Origin: Catellatospora bangladeshensis
Lineage (GTDB): Bacteria; Actinomycetota; Actinomycetes; Mycobacteriales; Micromonosporaceae
DNA: 64,000 nt
Assembly (NCBI RefSeq): GCF_016862575.1
Contig: NZ_BONF01000009.1
Span: forward strand, 310,001 to 374,000
Direction of reading: 5' to 3'
The notes under the pieces were generated by a model that was given only the letters and a program-made list of their open reading frames with translations, did not search any database and had not been told where the DNA came from. Positions 26,851 through 35,579 of the stretch are shown piece by piece. Each line of letters begins with the position of its first letter. Position 1 is the stretch's first letter. The translations under genes and the position numbers were made by a program.

Positions 26851-27840
26851 TCACGGCTCGCCGAGCGCGGGTGCCCAGCCCTGCCCGTCCATGGTCGGCT
26901 CGCCACCGACCAGGCGGATGGTGAAGCCGTCGGGTGCGCGCCGCAGGGAGACGTACGAGCACAGCTGGTGCGCCAGCCACAGCCCGAGCCCGCCCGGCCC
27001 CGAGCCCGGCATCAGGCCCGAGGACGGATCGGCCGGGCCCGGCCCGCTGTCGGTGACCGTGACCACGATGCGCCCCGGCACCGCCCACGCCCGCACGCGC
27101 ACCGGCGCCCGCCCGTACAGCAGCGCGTTGGTGACCGCCTCGCTGGTGCTCAGCACCAGGCCGTTCAGGTCGTCGACAGCGAGGCCGGCGATGTCCTGCA
27201 GGCCCGCGACCGCGAGCCGGGCGTGGCGCACCACCGGGTCGACCAGCTCGACGGCGGGCGGCAGGGCCTCCAGCGGGTCCTCCCACGAGTTCACCGCGGT
27301 GGCGAGGAAGTCGCGCGGATCCTGGTAGAGCGGGCTGCGCTCGCGGCGCCCGTCGGGCATGACGACGTAGGCGTGGGTGCGCCGGGCGTGGTCGAGCACC
27401 TCGGCTGGGGCCGTGCGGGTGTCGTAGGGGCAGAGCCCGTACATCGGGAACTCGTTGTAGACGGTGTTCGCCGCCGCCTCGTAGCGCGCCCACCACTCCC
27501 ACGGCACGCCCACCCCCGGGTGGGGCACGTCTCCGGCTATGCGGATCTGCGTGGCGCCCTCGGCCACGTAGCCGCCCAGCATCTCGCGGTGCCGCTTGAT
27601 CGCCACGGCGGGGCGCAGGTAGTGCCGGTCGCCGTCGATGAACACGACTCCGCTGCCCGTGCCGAGCGCAGAACGGACCAGCCCCTGGTGGCGCTCGCCG
27701 AACAGGGACACGGTCGGCTCGCCCGCCGCGACGCCGTCGCGCAGGAAAGGCACGACGACCGCCAGGAACTCCTCGTCGGAGCCGAAGAAGGCGGTCTCGT
27801 GGTAGATGCCGTCATGCCCGGCCGGCGGGCCGGATCTCAC
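26851..27840 (-). CDS. MEDS-domain protein with anti-sigma-type HATPase
   Basis: A 329-residue signalling protein. Residues 10-185 form a MEDS (DcmR-type sensory) domain, including ETAFFGSDEEFLA and the YNEFPMYGLCPYD segment; residues 200-329 form an RsbW-like HATPase (NGLVLSTSEAVTNAL with the N-box, DSGPG, GPGGLGLWLA). The combination is seen in actinobacterial switch proteins that bind and sequester sigma factors or phosphorylate STAS partners. The GTG start overlaps the stop of the upstream MEDS-STAS gene (GTGA), and that neighbour supplies the matching STAS domain. Confidence 0.87.
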   Translation of the reverse strand: MRSGPPAGHDGIYHETAFFGSDEEFLAVVVPFLRDGVAAGEPTVSLFGERHQGLVRSALGTGSGVVFIDGDRHYLRPAVAIKRHREMLGGYVAEGATQIRIAGDVPHPGVGVPWEWWARYEAAANTVYNEFPMYGLCPYDTRTAPAEVLDHARRTHAYVVMPDGRRERSPLYQDPRDFLATAVNSWEDPLEALPPAVELVDPVVRHARLAVAGLQDIAGLAVDDLNGLVLSTSEAVTNALLYGRAPVRVRAWAVPGRIVVTVTDSGPGPADPSSGLMPGSGPGGLGLWLAHQLCSYVSLRRAPDGFTIRLVGGEPTMDGQGWAPALGEP

Positions 27841-28673
27841 GACTCCACCAGCCTGACGTCCGGCAGCCGCAGCGTGTCCGCCAGCAGGCGCACCATGCTG
27901 TCGCGGGCGACGTGCAGCACCGTGCGCGCACCCCGGCCGCGGGCGTGCTCGACGAGCTGGAACAGCCCGCGGTGGTCGATGAAGGCCAGCTCCCGCGCGT
28001 CGATGACCAGCTCGTCGCCGTCGGGCGCGGGGTCGGCCCGGTGCAGCGCCGTACGCAGCAGCGCGTGCCCGGAGACGTCGATCTCGCCCGCGAGCGCGGC
28101 GCCGACCCCCGGCTCCGCGGAGGCGAACAGCCGCAGCGGGGCGGAGGCCCGGCTGGCCACCGGATGCATGCCGGCCAGCTCGGCGATCGCGGCGGCGCTC
28201 AGCTCGCCGCAGTGGTAACCGCACATCGCCGAGAACGGGTGGGCGGTCATGTACCTGTCGACCAGGTGCTCGTAGCGGGTGAAGGCGTCCAGCTGGGCCG
28301 GGGTGCGCACGAGCGGGGTGGCCTCGGCCGCGACCCGCAGCCCGCGGTAGCCGGCCGCCAGCGCCTGCTCGGTGGCCTGTGCGTACGCGCGCACCTGCGC
28401 CGCCGGGTCGAGCTGGAGTCCGGTGTCGTAGATGCCCAGGTCCTGCACCTGCGCGGCGCCGGTGGCGCGGGCGGCGGCGAATCCGCCGACGTGGTCGAGG
28501 TCGGTCTGCCGGGCCGCCTCGGCGAGGTAGAGCACCCGCAGCCCGGCCGCGAGCCCGTCGGCGAGGAAGCGGCCCGCGCTGGCGCGGAACTCGCCGGGCG
28601 TCTCGAACGCCCAGCACACATGATCATGGCGGCCGAGCCCGCCGACCGCGTCGACGAACCCACTCCGGCGCAT
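27837..28673 (-). CDS. MEDS-domain protein with C-terminal STAS domain
   Basis: A 278-residue protein: MEDS domain at about residues 8-175 (HDHVCWAFETPGEFRASAGRF; AHPFSAMCGYHCGELS) and a STAS domain at 185-278 (EIDVSGHALL and LVIDARELAFIDHRGLFQLV) like anti-sigma-factor antagonists. The Ser/Thr that would be phosphorylated is not obvious, because the usual DxSG reads DHRG. It is probably the antagonist partner of the downstream MEDS-HATPase protein. TACGTT lies 6 bases before the ATG with no ribosome-binding site. Confidence 0.87.
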   Translation of the reverse strand: MRRSGFVDAVGGLGRHDHVCWAFETPGEFRASAGRFLADGLAAGLRVLYLAEAARQTDLDHVGGFAAARATGAAQVQDLGIYDTGLQLDPAAQVRAYAQATEQALAAGYRGLRVAAEATPLVRTPAQLDAFTRYEHLVDRYMTAHPFSAMCGYHCGELSAAAIAELAGMHPVASRASAPLRLFASAEPGVGAALAGEIDVSGHALLRTALHRADPAPDGDELVIDARELAFIDHRGLFQLVEHARGRGARTVLHVARDSMVRLLADTLRLPDVRLVES

Positions 28674-28834
28674 CGTCCCAACGTAGCACGCTGCACAGGC
28701 CGCCCTCCTGGCTCGCGAGCCGCGCTCACGTGCACCCGCCGGGGGGAGGGAGGGCGGCCCCCCAGACGCCGCCCTCCCCACACCCTTCCCGATCGGCTGA
28801 CCGTCCACAAAGGTTGGTCCCTTCGCGGAGAACG

Positions 28835-28866
28835 GGCGGGCGGGCCCGTGGCCGGACCCGCCCGCC
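28835..28866 (-). terminator. Hairpin terminator after the arabinan operon
   Basis: A 10-bp stem (GGCGGGCGGG paired with CCCGCCCGCC) with a 12-base loop, 14 bases past the stop of the large secreted glycosidase gene. Confidence 0.75.
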
Positions 28867-28879
28867 TTCGATCCACACG

Positions 28880-31800
28880 TCAGCTGGCGAAGGCCTTGAC
28901 CTCCAGCAGGCCCAGCGAGGCCGTGCCGGTGGCGGTCAGCGACACTCTCAGCCGGGTCGTGCTGACCCCGGTGAACGTGACGGTGTTGTACGCGTTCTTC
29001 GTCAGCGTGTACGCGCTCGCGCCGGGCACGTCCACGTACGCGCTGCCGTTCCAGTACTGCAGCTTCCACGCCGACGGCATGTCGATGCCCTGCTCGTCGT
29101 CGAAGAAGTACACCTGGGCGCGGCTGACCGACTTCGCCGCGGACCACTGCACCTCGGCCGTCTGGGTGCCCGTCTCGGGCCAGGTGCCCCAGCGGTTGCC
29201 CTGGTTGGTGCCGCCCCAGTTGGAGCTGGTCGGCTCGTCACCGTTGTTGATCGCCGCGCAGCTCTCCCACGTGGAGGTGTACGAGCAGACCGGCGAGCCG
29301 GACAGCGCGAGGTTGTCCGAGACCGGCGGGTCCGGCGGCTGGACCCCGCCCCGGTTGAAGATCTTGATCTCGGTGAGACCGGTCTTCGCCCCGGAGGCGT
29401 TGGTGGCCAGCACGCGTACCCGCTGCGCGCTGACCGCGGTGAAGGTGGCCACGTTGTAGTTCGCGCGCGGCGCCGACGGGCTCTTGACCTGGCTGGGCAC
29501 GGTGACCCAGGCGCTGCCGTTGTAGTACTGGACGTCGTACGCCGACGGCGCCCGGTAGGTGGCGCTGGCCGGGCGGCTGTCCTTGAAGTACAGCCGGACC
29601 TCGTTGAAGGTCTGCGGCGAGCCGAAGTTGACCTCGTACCAGTCCTGGCTGTTTGCCGAGCCGCCCGCGCCCCAGAAGGGCTCGTTGATCGGGTACCCGT
29701 CCCGCGCGCCGGCCACGGAGGATCCGGAGCCGGTGTAGGACGCGCTGGCGGTGCCCAGGGCGGCCAGGTTGGTCAGGTTGGCGGTCAGGTCGACGCCGGC
29801 CTTGGCCATCATGTCCACCATGCGCGCGTCGGTGTGCACGACCTGCGCCGGAGCCTGCATGGAGGTCGCCGCGCTGCTGTAGTTGACCGTGGCGCCGGTG
29901 GTGACCGCGCCGGTGGCCGGGTTGTACGTCATGGGCGCCAGCTGGTTGATGGTCGCCCGGCGCACGCCGTCCACGTAGATCGAGTAGCCCTCCGGCACGC
30001 CGCTGTAGCGCACGATGCCGTCGGCCGGGTCGTCCCAGACGATGGTCAGGTCGCTGTTGCGGTAGCGCAGGTTGTTGACGGTGAAGTGGGTCCAGCCGAT
30101 GTTGATCGGGCTGAGCTCCACCTGGGCGTCGGTGCGCGGGCGCAGGCCCGCCACGTCCTCGATCACGGTCCAGTTGCTGCTGCCCAGGATGTTGTGGTGG
30201 ATCCAGGACCGGTAGGTGATGGAGCTGCCGTTCCAGTCCGCCCAGAACTCGTTGGCGTCGGGGTACTGCGTGTTGCCGTTGATGTACTGCGCCCAGACGT
30301 TCCAGTAGAGCAGCTTCTTGTACCAGTCGCTGGTGATCCACTGGTTGGGGTAGTTGCGCAGCACCGACGACAGCAGCCGGAACTGCACGGTGGAGTTGAT
30401 GGTGGAGAAGTTGTTGCTGCCGGTGCCCGAGGCCGCCTTGTCCGCCTGGTTGGCGGTGTAGAACGGGAAGATCGGGTACTGCGCGGCGTCGTCGAACAGC
30501 CGCAGCGCCTGGCGGTAGGTCGCCGTGTTGGGGATCGCGCCCACCGCGAACGGGTAGTAGTTGTTGATCTCCTTCCACGGGTTGAAGGTGCCGTCCGGGT
30601 ACCGGTGTTCGAACAGCTGCCGGTTCGGGTTCCACAGCACGTTGGTCAGCGCGTTGCCGATGTCCGTGGCGAGCTGGTTCATCTCGTTCGCCTTGGCCGT
30701 GTTGCCCAGCAGCGCGTACGCGGCGGCCGCGGCCTTCGCCCCGCTGTACTGGTAGGCGCCCTCGGTGCGGTCCATCCGGCCCGAGCGGTAGTGGAACGAC
30801 ACCGCGTCGGCGTCGTTGCCGGTCAGCGCGCCCCAGTCGTACTCGATGATCTTGTTGTTGTTGGTGTCGTAGTAGGCGAGCTGCCCCTTGACGTCACCCT
30901 CGGCGTACTTGGCCAGGTTCTGCACGATGCCCGGCTGGCCGCCGTGGATCTGGTAGCTCTTCCAGGCCGCCTCTGCGATGTACTGGATGTAGCTGTTCGA
31001 CCAGTTCTCGGGGTCGCCCGGGTTGTCGACGAACCGGCCGCCCTTGGAGACCTGCCCCGCGCTGACCCAGTCACCGAAGCCGTAGATCGGGTTGCGCAGG
31101 TACTTCAGGTCGTCGATGTGCATCGACTGGGTGAGCACGATGGCGTTGTTGTAGCCCAGCACGCCCTCGGTCGAGATCGGGAACTGGAACGTCTGCCCCG
31201 GGATGTCGGCGTCGAGGTGGTTGAAGCGCATCAGCCACCAGCGGTAGTAGATGTTCTTCTTGATCGCCGCGTCGGGCACGTCGATGTAGGGCACGTTCTG
31301 CGCCCACCACAGGTTGTACGCCCGCACGTGGGTGGAGAACGCGGTCGCGTTGGTGTAGCCCTTGTACGCGTTGTACTCCGTCAGCGACGCCGGGATCTCG
31401 TTGGTGACGAAGCCCATGACGACCTTCGCGGTAACCGTGGCGCCCGCTGCGATGGTCACCGACCGGTTGAGGCCGCCGCTGCTGACCGTGAAGCTGTCAC
31501 CCGACAGCCGCGGGTAGATCGTGGTCAGGTTGTTGTACGCGTTGACCTGGCCGGTCAGCTCGCTGCCGCTGCCGGAGGTGGCGAACGGCGAGGTGGCCCG
31601 CAGCTGCAGCGTGGTGGAGCTGCTGCCGCTGTTGGTGATCGACAGGTTCGTCACCGCGACGTTGTTGTCGGTGATGAACTTGGTCTGGTTGATCGTGATC
31701 GAGCCGCTGGTGTGGACGCTCTTCCAGTGGCTGGGCGCCTGCCAGCGCGAGCCGACCTGCTCGGTGAAGGTGCCGGGCGTGACGGCGATGGTGTAGGCGT

Positions 31801-32191
31801 TGCCGTTGTTGATGCTCTCCCAGTACGCGGCCTGCCCGGCGAAGCCGAGCGTGCCCGGGGTGTGCGTCTTCATGTACAGGGCCCGGCCGCGGGTCATCAG
31901 CCAGGTGCCGGCGGGGTCGTTGCCGGGGCGGGCGAGCAGCCGGTCCATCCAGAAGTCGGTGCCGCCCGACTCCGCGTTGTAGATGGCCTGCATCATGTTG
32001 CCGGTGGTGTAGCCCACGGGCGGGGCCGGGATGGCCGGGCCGCTGAACGTGGGGAAGCCGATGGGCTGCGCCGCGTACGCCGGGGACTGCGCCTGGACGG
32101 CGATCACTCCTGCGGCGAGCACGGCGGAGAGGCCGAGTGCCAGGCTCCTGCGCTTGGTGCGCGAGCGTAGGGCCTTAACGAGCACTGGCAT
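28880..32191 (-). CDS. Large secreted (alpha/alpha)6-type glycoside hydrolase with two discoidin-like domains
   Basis: A 1103-residue secreted protein. The signal peptide is about residues 1-41 (AYA-AQ). A beta-rich N-terminal domain (to about 260) is followed by a helical domain (about 290-640) in the style of GH63/MGH1-like (alpha/alpha)6 barrels, with WWLMRFNH, GFGDWVSAG and WADWNGSSITYRSWIHHN as likely active-site segments. Two F5/8C (discoidin)-like binding domains make up the last 290 residues. The exact GH family is uncertain; GH121 (beta-L-arabinobiosidase) is a candidate because of the GH127 gene in the same operon. GGAGGTGAA just upstream fixes the start at 32191. Confidence 0.75.
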   Translation of the reverse strand: MPVLVKALRSRTKRRSLALGLSAVLAAGVIAVQAQSPAYAAQPIGFPTFSGPAIPAPPVGYTTGNMMQAIYNAESGGTDFWMDRLLARPGNDPAGTWLMTRGRALYMKTHTPGTLGFAGQAAYWESINNGNAYTIAVTPGTFTEQVGSRWQAPSHWKSVHTSGSITINQTKFITDNNVAVTNLSITNSGSSSTTLQLRATSPFATSGSGSELTGQVNAYNNLTTIYPRLSGDSFTVSSGGLNRSVTIAAGATVTAKVVMGFVTNEIPASLTEYNAYKGYTNATAFSTHVRAYNLWWAQNVPYIDVPDAAIKKNIYYRWWLMRFNHLDADIPGQTFQFPISTEGVLGYNNAIVLTQSMHIDDLKYLRNPIYGFGDWVSAGQVSKGGRFVDNPGDPENWSNSYIQYIAEAAWKSYQIHGGQPGIVQNLAKYAEGDVKGQLAYYDTNNNKIIEYDWGALTGNDADAVSFHYRSGRMDRTEGAYQYSGAKAAAAAYALLGNTAKANEMNQLATDIGNALTNVLWNPNRQLFEHRYPDGTFNPWKEINNYYPFAVGAIPNTATYRQALRLFDDAAQYPIFPFYTANQADKAASGTGSNNFSTINSTVQFRLLSSVLRNYPNQWITSDWYKKLLYWNVWAQYINGNTQYPDANEFWADWNGSSITYRSWIHHNILGSSNWTVIEDVAGLRPRTDAQVELSPINIGWTHFTVNNLRYRNSDLTIVWDDPADGIVRYSGVPEGYSIYVDGVRRATINQLAPMTYNPATGAVTTGATVNYSSAATSMQAPAQVVHTDARMVDMMAKAGVDLTANLTNLAALGTASASYTGSGSSVAGARDGYPINEPFWGAGGSANSQDWYEVNFGSPQTFNEVRLYFKDSRPASATYRAPSAYDVQYYNGSAWVTVPSQVKSPSAPRANYNVATFTAVSAQRVRVLATNASGAKTGLTEIKIFNRGGVQPPDPPVSDNLALSGSPVCSYTSTWESCAAINNGDEPTSSNWGGTNQGNRWGTWPETGTQTAEVQWSAAKSVSRAQVYFFDDEQGIDMPSAWKLQYWNGSAYVDVPGASAYTLTKNAYNTVTFTGVSTTRLRVSLTATGTASLGLLEVKAFAS

Positions 32192-32252
32192 GGGGTTCAC
32201 CTCCACATAGGGGGACGGTTGTGGATTTCCTGCGGTGAGAGCCGGTAGGGCC

Positions 32253-32290
32253 CGGCCGCGCCCGCCGGGTAGGCGGTGCGGGCGCGACCG
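32253..32290 (-). other. Intercistronic hairpin between permease and glycosidase genes
   Basis: A 13-bp stem with one mismatch (32253-32265 paired with 32278-32290) in the 162-base gap upstream of the glycosidase start. It could act as a partial terminator or protect the upstream message. Confidence 0.5.
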
Positions 32291-32353
32291 GGCAGTCTCA
32301 TCTGTCGGGCCCTTTCCGTGGGACGGGAGTGCGGTGAGAGAGTCTCGGGGCGG

Positions 32354-33163
32354 TCAGCCCTTCAGCGCGCCGGACGTGAAGCCGCGTACGTAGCTGCGCT
32401 GCATGAAGGCGAACAGCAGCAGGCAGGGCACGGCCATGAAGACCACCCCCGCCTCCAGTGCCGCGTAGTCGATGGAGCCGTGGCTGGCGGTGCGCATGTT
32501 GACCACGGCCAGGGTGGTGGTGAAGGTGTCGGTCGAGTTCAGCAGGATCAGCGGCGCGAAGAACTCGCTCCAGGAGGTCAGGAACGCGAACAGGCCGACG
32601 GTGATCAGGCCGGGCCTGACCGCCGGCAGCATGATCCGGATCAGGGTGGAGACGCTGTTGCACCCGTCGACCTGCGCCGACTCCTCCAGCTCGCGCGGCA
32701 CGGCCTCGAACGAGTTGCGCATCATGAAGATCGAGAACGGCAGCTGGAACATGATCAGCACGAGGCTGAGGCCGATCAGGCTGTCCTGCAGGCCGATCCA
32801 GCCGAGCAGCACGTACAGCGCGATCAGGATCGTCGCGTACGGCACCATCAGGATCGCCAGGGTGAGCAGGAACAGCACGTCCCGGCCGGGGAAGCGGAAC
32901 CGGCCGAAGGCGTATCCGCCGAGGGTGGCCACCAGCAGGGTGCCGCCGACGGTGAGCGCGCTGACGGTGAGGCTGTTCAGCACGTGGTGCAGCCGGATGC
33001 CGTTGTCGGAGGTGAACAGCCGGTCGTAGTTCTCCAGCCCGAAGCCGGTGCCGGTGCGCAGCGACGCCCAGCCGCTCCACAGCAGCGGCGACAGGAACAG
33101 GATCGCCAACGCCGTGCCGGTCACGTAGTAGCTCCACCGGCTCATCGCGGAAGACCTGGTCAT
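32354..33163 (-). CDS. Carbohydrate ABC transporter permease (MalG type)
   Basis: A 269-residue inner-membrane permease of the CUT1 sugar-importer family, with six hydrophobic segments and the EAA loop (EESAQVDGCNSVSTLIRIMLPAVRPG, roughly residues 180-205) that contacts the ATPase. A ribosome-binding site (GGAGAGG) precedes the ATG. It lies 10 bases after the other permease. No ATPase gene is present in the operon, so a shared MsiK-type ATPase elsewhere in the genome is expected, as usual for actinomycete CUT1 systems. Confidence 0.93.
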   Translation of the reverse strand: MTRSSAMSRWSYYVTGTALAILFLSPLLWSGWASLRTGTGFGLENYDRLFTSDNGIRLHHVLNSLTVSALTVGGTLLVATLGGYAFGRFRFPGRDVLFLLTLAILMVPYATILIALYVLLGWIGLQDSLIGLSLVLIMFQLPFSIFMMRNSFEAVPRELEESAQVDGCNSVSTLIRIMLPAVRPGLITVGLFAFLTSWSEFFAPLILLNSTDTFTTTLAVVNMRTASHGSIDYAALEAGVVFMAVPCLLLFAFMQRSYVRGFTSGALKG

Positions 33164-33173
33164 GTTGCCTCTC

Positions 33174-34133
33174 CTAGGAGCGACGGCGCAGGACGCCGAG
33201 CTGGATGACGTTGAAGACGACGAGGACGGCGAGCAGGGCCACGGAGATCGCTGCGGCCGAGCCGAGGTCGAGGCGGATGAACGCCTCCCGGTAGATCACC
33301 ATCACCAGCGAGGTGGTGCTGTTGTCCGGCCCGCCCCGGGTGAGGATCCAGAACTGGTCGAACGCCAGCAGCGACCCGGTGATCATCATGGTGAGCACCA
33401 GCGCGATGGTCGGGCGCATCAGCGGCAGGGTGACCCGGCGGAAGGTCTGCCAGCGGCTCGCGCCGTCGATGCGGGCCGCCTCGTACACCTCCAGCGGGAT
33501 CGCCTGCAGGCCGGTGAGCAGGATCAGCATGTTGAACCCGGCGAAGCGCCAGAGCACCAGCACGATCGCCGAGGCCAGCGCCGAGCCGGAGCTGCCGGAG
33601 GTCCAGGAGACGTACCCGTCGATGACGCCGAGCTTGCGCAGCAGGTCGCTGACCGGGCCGATCTCGTCGGACAGCAGGCCGAGGAAGAGCAGTGAGGCGC
33701 TGGCGAAGCCGACGGCCATGGGCAGCAGGAACGCCGTGCGGAAGAAGCCGACCCCGCGCCGGCGCTGCTGCACCAGCAGCGCGAGCCCGAACGCTACAGC
33801 GAACAGCAGCACCGTCATCACGACCGTGTACTTCACGGTGAACCAGACGGCCGAGCCGACCAGCTCGTTCTCGCCGATGCGGGCGTAGTTGTCCGGGGCG
33901 TTCATGGTCGGCGCGCCCAGCAGCGGCCAGCGGTGCAGCGACATCCAGCCGACCAGCAGGAGCGGCACCAGGAAGAACAGCCCGACCATGACGGCGGTGG
34001 GCATCGCGTAGAGGGCGCCGAGCAGGGCCCGCCCGCGGGCGGCGCTGCGCCGGATCCGCGGCGCCGGGGCGGCGGCCTGCGGGGCGGGCACCGGGCGGGC
34101 CGGTCCGCTGCGGGGCGGGGTGAGCGTCGACAT
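33174..34133 (-). CDS. Carbohydrate ABC transporter permease (MalF type)
   Basis: A 319-residue CUT1 permease. A Pro/Ala-rich cytoplasmic N-terminus of 35 residues is followed by six hydrophobic segments; the EAA loop (YEAARIDGASRWQTFRRVTLPLMRP) is near residue 230. It pairs with the MalG-type permease immediately downstream and takes substrate from the binding protein encoded upstream. The long hairpin in front of it probably lowers its expression relative to the binding protein. Confidence 0.93.
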   Translation of the reverse strand: MSTLTPPRSGPARPVPAPQAAAPAPRIRRSAARGRALLGALYAMPTAVMVGLFFLVPLLLVGWMSLHRWPLLGAPTMNAPDNYARIGENELVGSAVWFTVKYTVVMTVLLFAVAFGLALLVQQRRRGVGFFRTAFLLPMAVGFASASLLFLGLLSDEIGPVSDLLRKLGVIDGYVSWTSGSSGSALASAIVLVLWRFAGFNMLILLTGLQAIPLEVYEAARIDGASRWQTFRRVTLPLMRPTIALVLTMMITGSLLAFDQFWILTRGGPDNSTTSLVMVIYREAFIRLDLGSAAAISVALLAVLVVFNVIQLGVLRRRS

Positions 34134-34160
34134 CTGCTCGTCTCCGGGTCGGTGGGAGGG

Positions 34161-34194
34161 GCCCGGCCGCCGTATGGGGAAGCGGCGGCCGGGC
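34161..34194 (-). other. Intercistronic hairpin after the binding-protein gene
   Basis: A perfect 12-bp stem (GCCCGGCCGCCG, 34161-34172, with 34183-34194) in the gap between the binding-protein and first permease genes. Such hairpins commonly stabilise the binding-protein message and attenuate the permeases. Confidence 0.65.
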
Positions 34195-34202
34195 CGGGAG
34201 GG

Positions 34203-35492
34203 TCAGCCTTGCTGGAGGGACTTGGAGATGGCCGCGTTGCCGTCGGCCAGGGACTTGGCGGCGTCACCGAACAGCGCCCCGCGAACCGTCTGCAGCCAGG
34301 GGCTCTGCGGGTCGTTGAAGGACGCGTTGAAGTTCTTCGCGTACGGCGTCTTGCCCTTGGCGACCAGGCTGTTGATGAGCACGATGCGCGGGTCGGCCGA
34401 GGAGTACTTGTTCGACGCCAGGTCGGTGCGGATCGGCACGCCCTTGTTCTTGGCGATCACCTCGACCTGCGCCTCGTCGGACATGGTCCAGAGCAGGAAG
34501 TCCCACGCCTGGGCGGCCTTGGTGCTGGTGGCGCCGATGCCGATGGCGTCGCCGCCGATGAAGGTGGAGTCGCCGCCGTCGGGCCCGCTGATCGGCGCGA
34601 CGCCCATCTTCACGCCCTTCTCCTCGATGAGGCCGAGCCACACCGACGGCCCGGGGGCGATGCCGATCTTGCCACTCTGCAGCGCGCCGAGCCAGGTCGG
34701 ACCGGCCTCGTCCTTGGACGCGGGGGCGGCCACGCCCTCGTCGTACAGGGCGCGGTAGAGGGCGAAGACGTCCGCCATCTCCTTGGAGTCAACCTTGGCG
34801 TTCTCGCCCTTGGCGTCGAGCACGTCGCCGCCGGCGCCCCAGACCGAGGGCCAGAAGGTGAACTCGACGCAGCCGCCGCAGTTGCCGCCGAAGTAGGTGC
34901 CGTTGACGTCACCGCCCAGTTTGTCGATCTTGCGGGCGTGCTCGGCGAACTCCTTGAGCGAGGCCGGGCCCTTCTCCGGGTCGAGCCCCGCCTTGGCGTA
35001 GAGGTCCTTGTTGTACAGCATCACGGACATGTCGACGGTGTGCGGGACGGCGTAGTTCTTGCCCTCCCAGGTGCCGGCGTTGAGGTGCCCGGGCGACACC
35101 TTGTCCTTCAGGCCGCTGGCCGCCATGCGCTCGGTGACGTCGGTCCACAGGCCCTGCGAGGCGTACTGCGCCGCGAACACCACGTCCGCGCCGAACAGGT
35201 CGGGCAGCGCCTTGGCGCCCGCCGCCGAGGCCAGCTTCGCCGGGTACTCCTCGTTCGGGTAGGACGTGACGGTCACCTTGTTCTTGTGCGTCGCGTTGTA
35301 CGCGTCGGCGTACGCCTTCGACACCGACTCGGTCGCCGCGCGGGTCCACAGCGTCAGCTGCGCGCCGTCGTCGACACCCGCGGTGCCCGACGCGCCGGGA
35401 CCCGCCGGCTCGTCGCCGCCGCACGCGGCGACGGCCGCGACCAGCAGCGCCGCCGCCGAGACGGCCAGCGCCCGAAGCCCTCTAGATCTCAC
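34203..35492 (-). CDS. Sugar ABC transporter substrate-binding lipoprotein
   Basis: A 429-residue extracellular solute-binding protein (family 1). The signal peptide ends in a lipobox (VAAC, about residues 20-23), so the mature protein is lipid-anchored. The body has the two-lobe pattern, with LTLWTR near the N-terminus and FIGGDAIGIGATSTKAAQAW in the second lobe. The GTG at 35492 is chosen because GGAGAG lies 3 bases before it; an in-frame ATG at 35507 would add five residues and overlap this site. The operon partner GH127 suggests an arabinose-containing oligosaccharide as ligand. Confidence 0.92.
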   Translation of the reverse strand: MRSRGLRALAVSAAALLVAAVAACGGDEPAGPGASGTAGVDDGAQLTLWTRAATESVSKAYADAYNATHKNKVTVTSYPNEEYPAKLASAAGAKALPDLFGADVVFAAQYASQGLWTDVTERMAASGLKDKVSPGHLNAGTWEGKNYAVPHTVDMSVMLYNKDLYAKAGLDPEKGPASLKEFAEHARKIDKLGGDVNGTYFGGNCGGCVEFTFWPSVWGAGGDVLDAKGENAKVDSKEMADVFALYRALYDEGVAAPASKDEAGPTWLGALQSGKIGIAPGPSVWLGLIEEKGVKMGVAPISGPDGGDSTFIGGDAIGIGATSTKAAQAWDFLLWTMSDEAQVEVIAKNKGVPIRTDLASNKYSSADPRIVLINSLVAKGKTPYAKNFNASFNDPQSPWLQTVRGALFGDAAKSLADGNAAISKSLQQG

Positions 35493-35579
35493 AATCTCTC
35501 CTTCCATCGATAAGCGGATGAGCGGTGGAGCGGATTGGTGCGGTGGTGTTTCGGTTGCGGTGAGAGCGTCTTTGCTTCT

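Noticed and set aside
22454-27502. Minus-strand open frame of 1682 codons
   Set aside because: It lies antisense to the FtsX permease, PhyH and following genes, is Arg/Pro/Ser-rich as expected of a shadow frame in high-GC DNA, and shows no domain.
28379-32170. Plus-strand open frame of 1263 codons
   Set aside because: Antisense to the secreted glycosidase gene, composed of Arg/Val/Gly/Asp repeats with no fold; the minus-strand frame has a signal peptide, domains and a ribosome-binding site.
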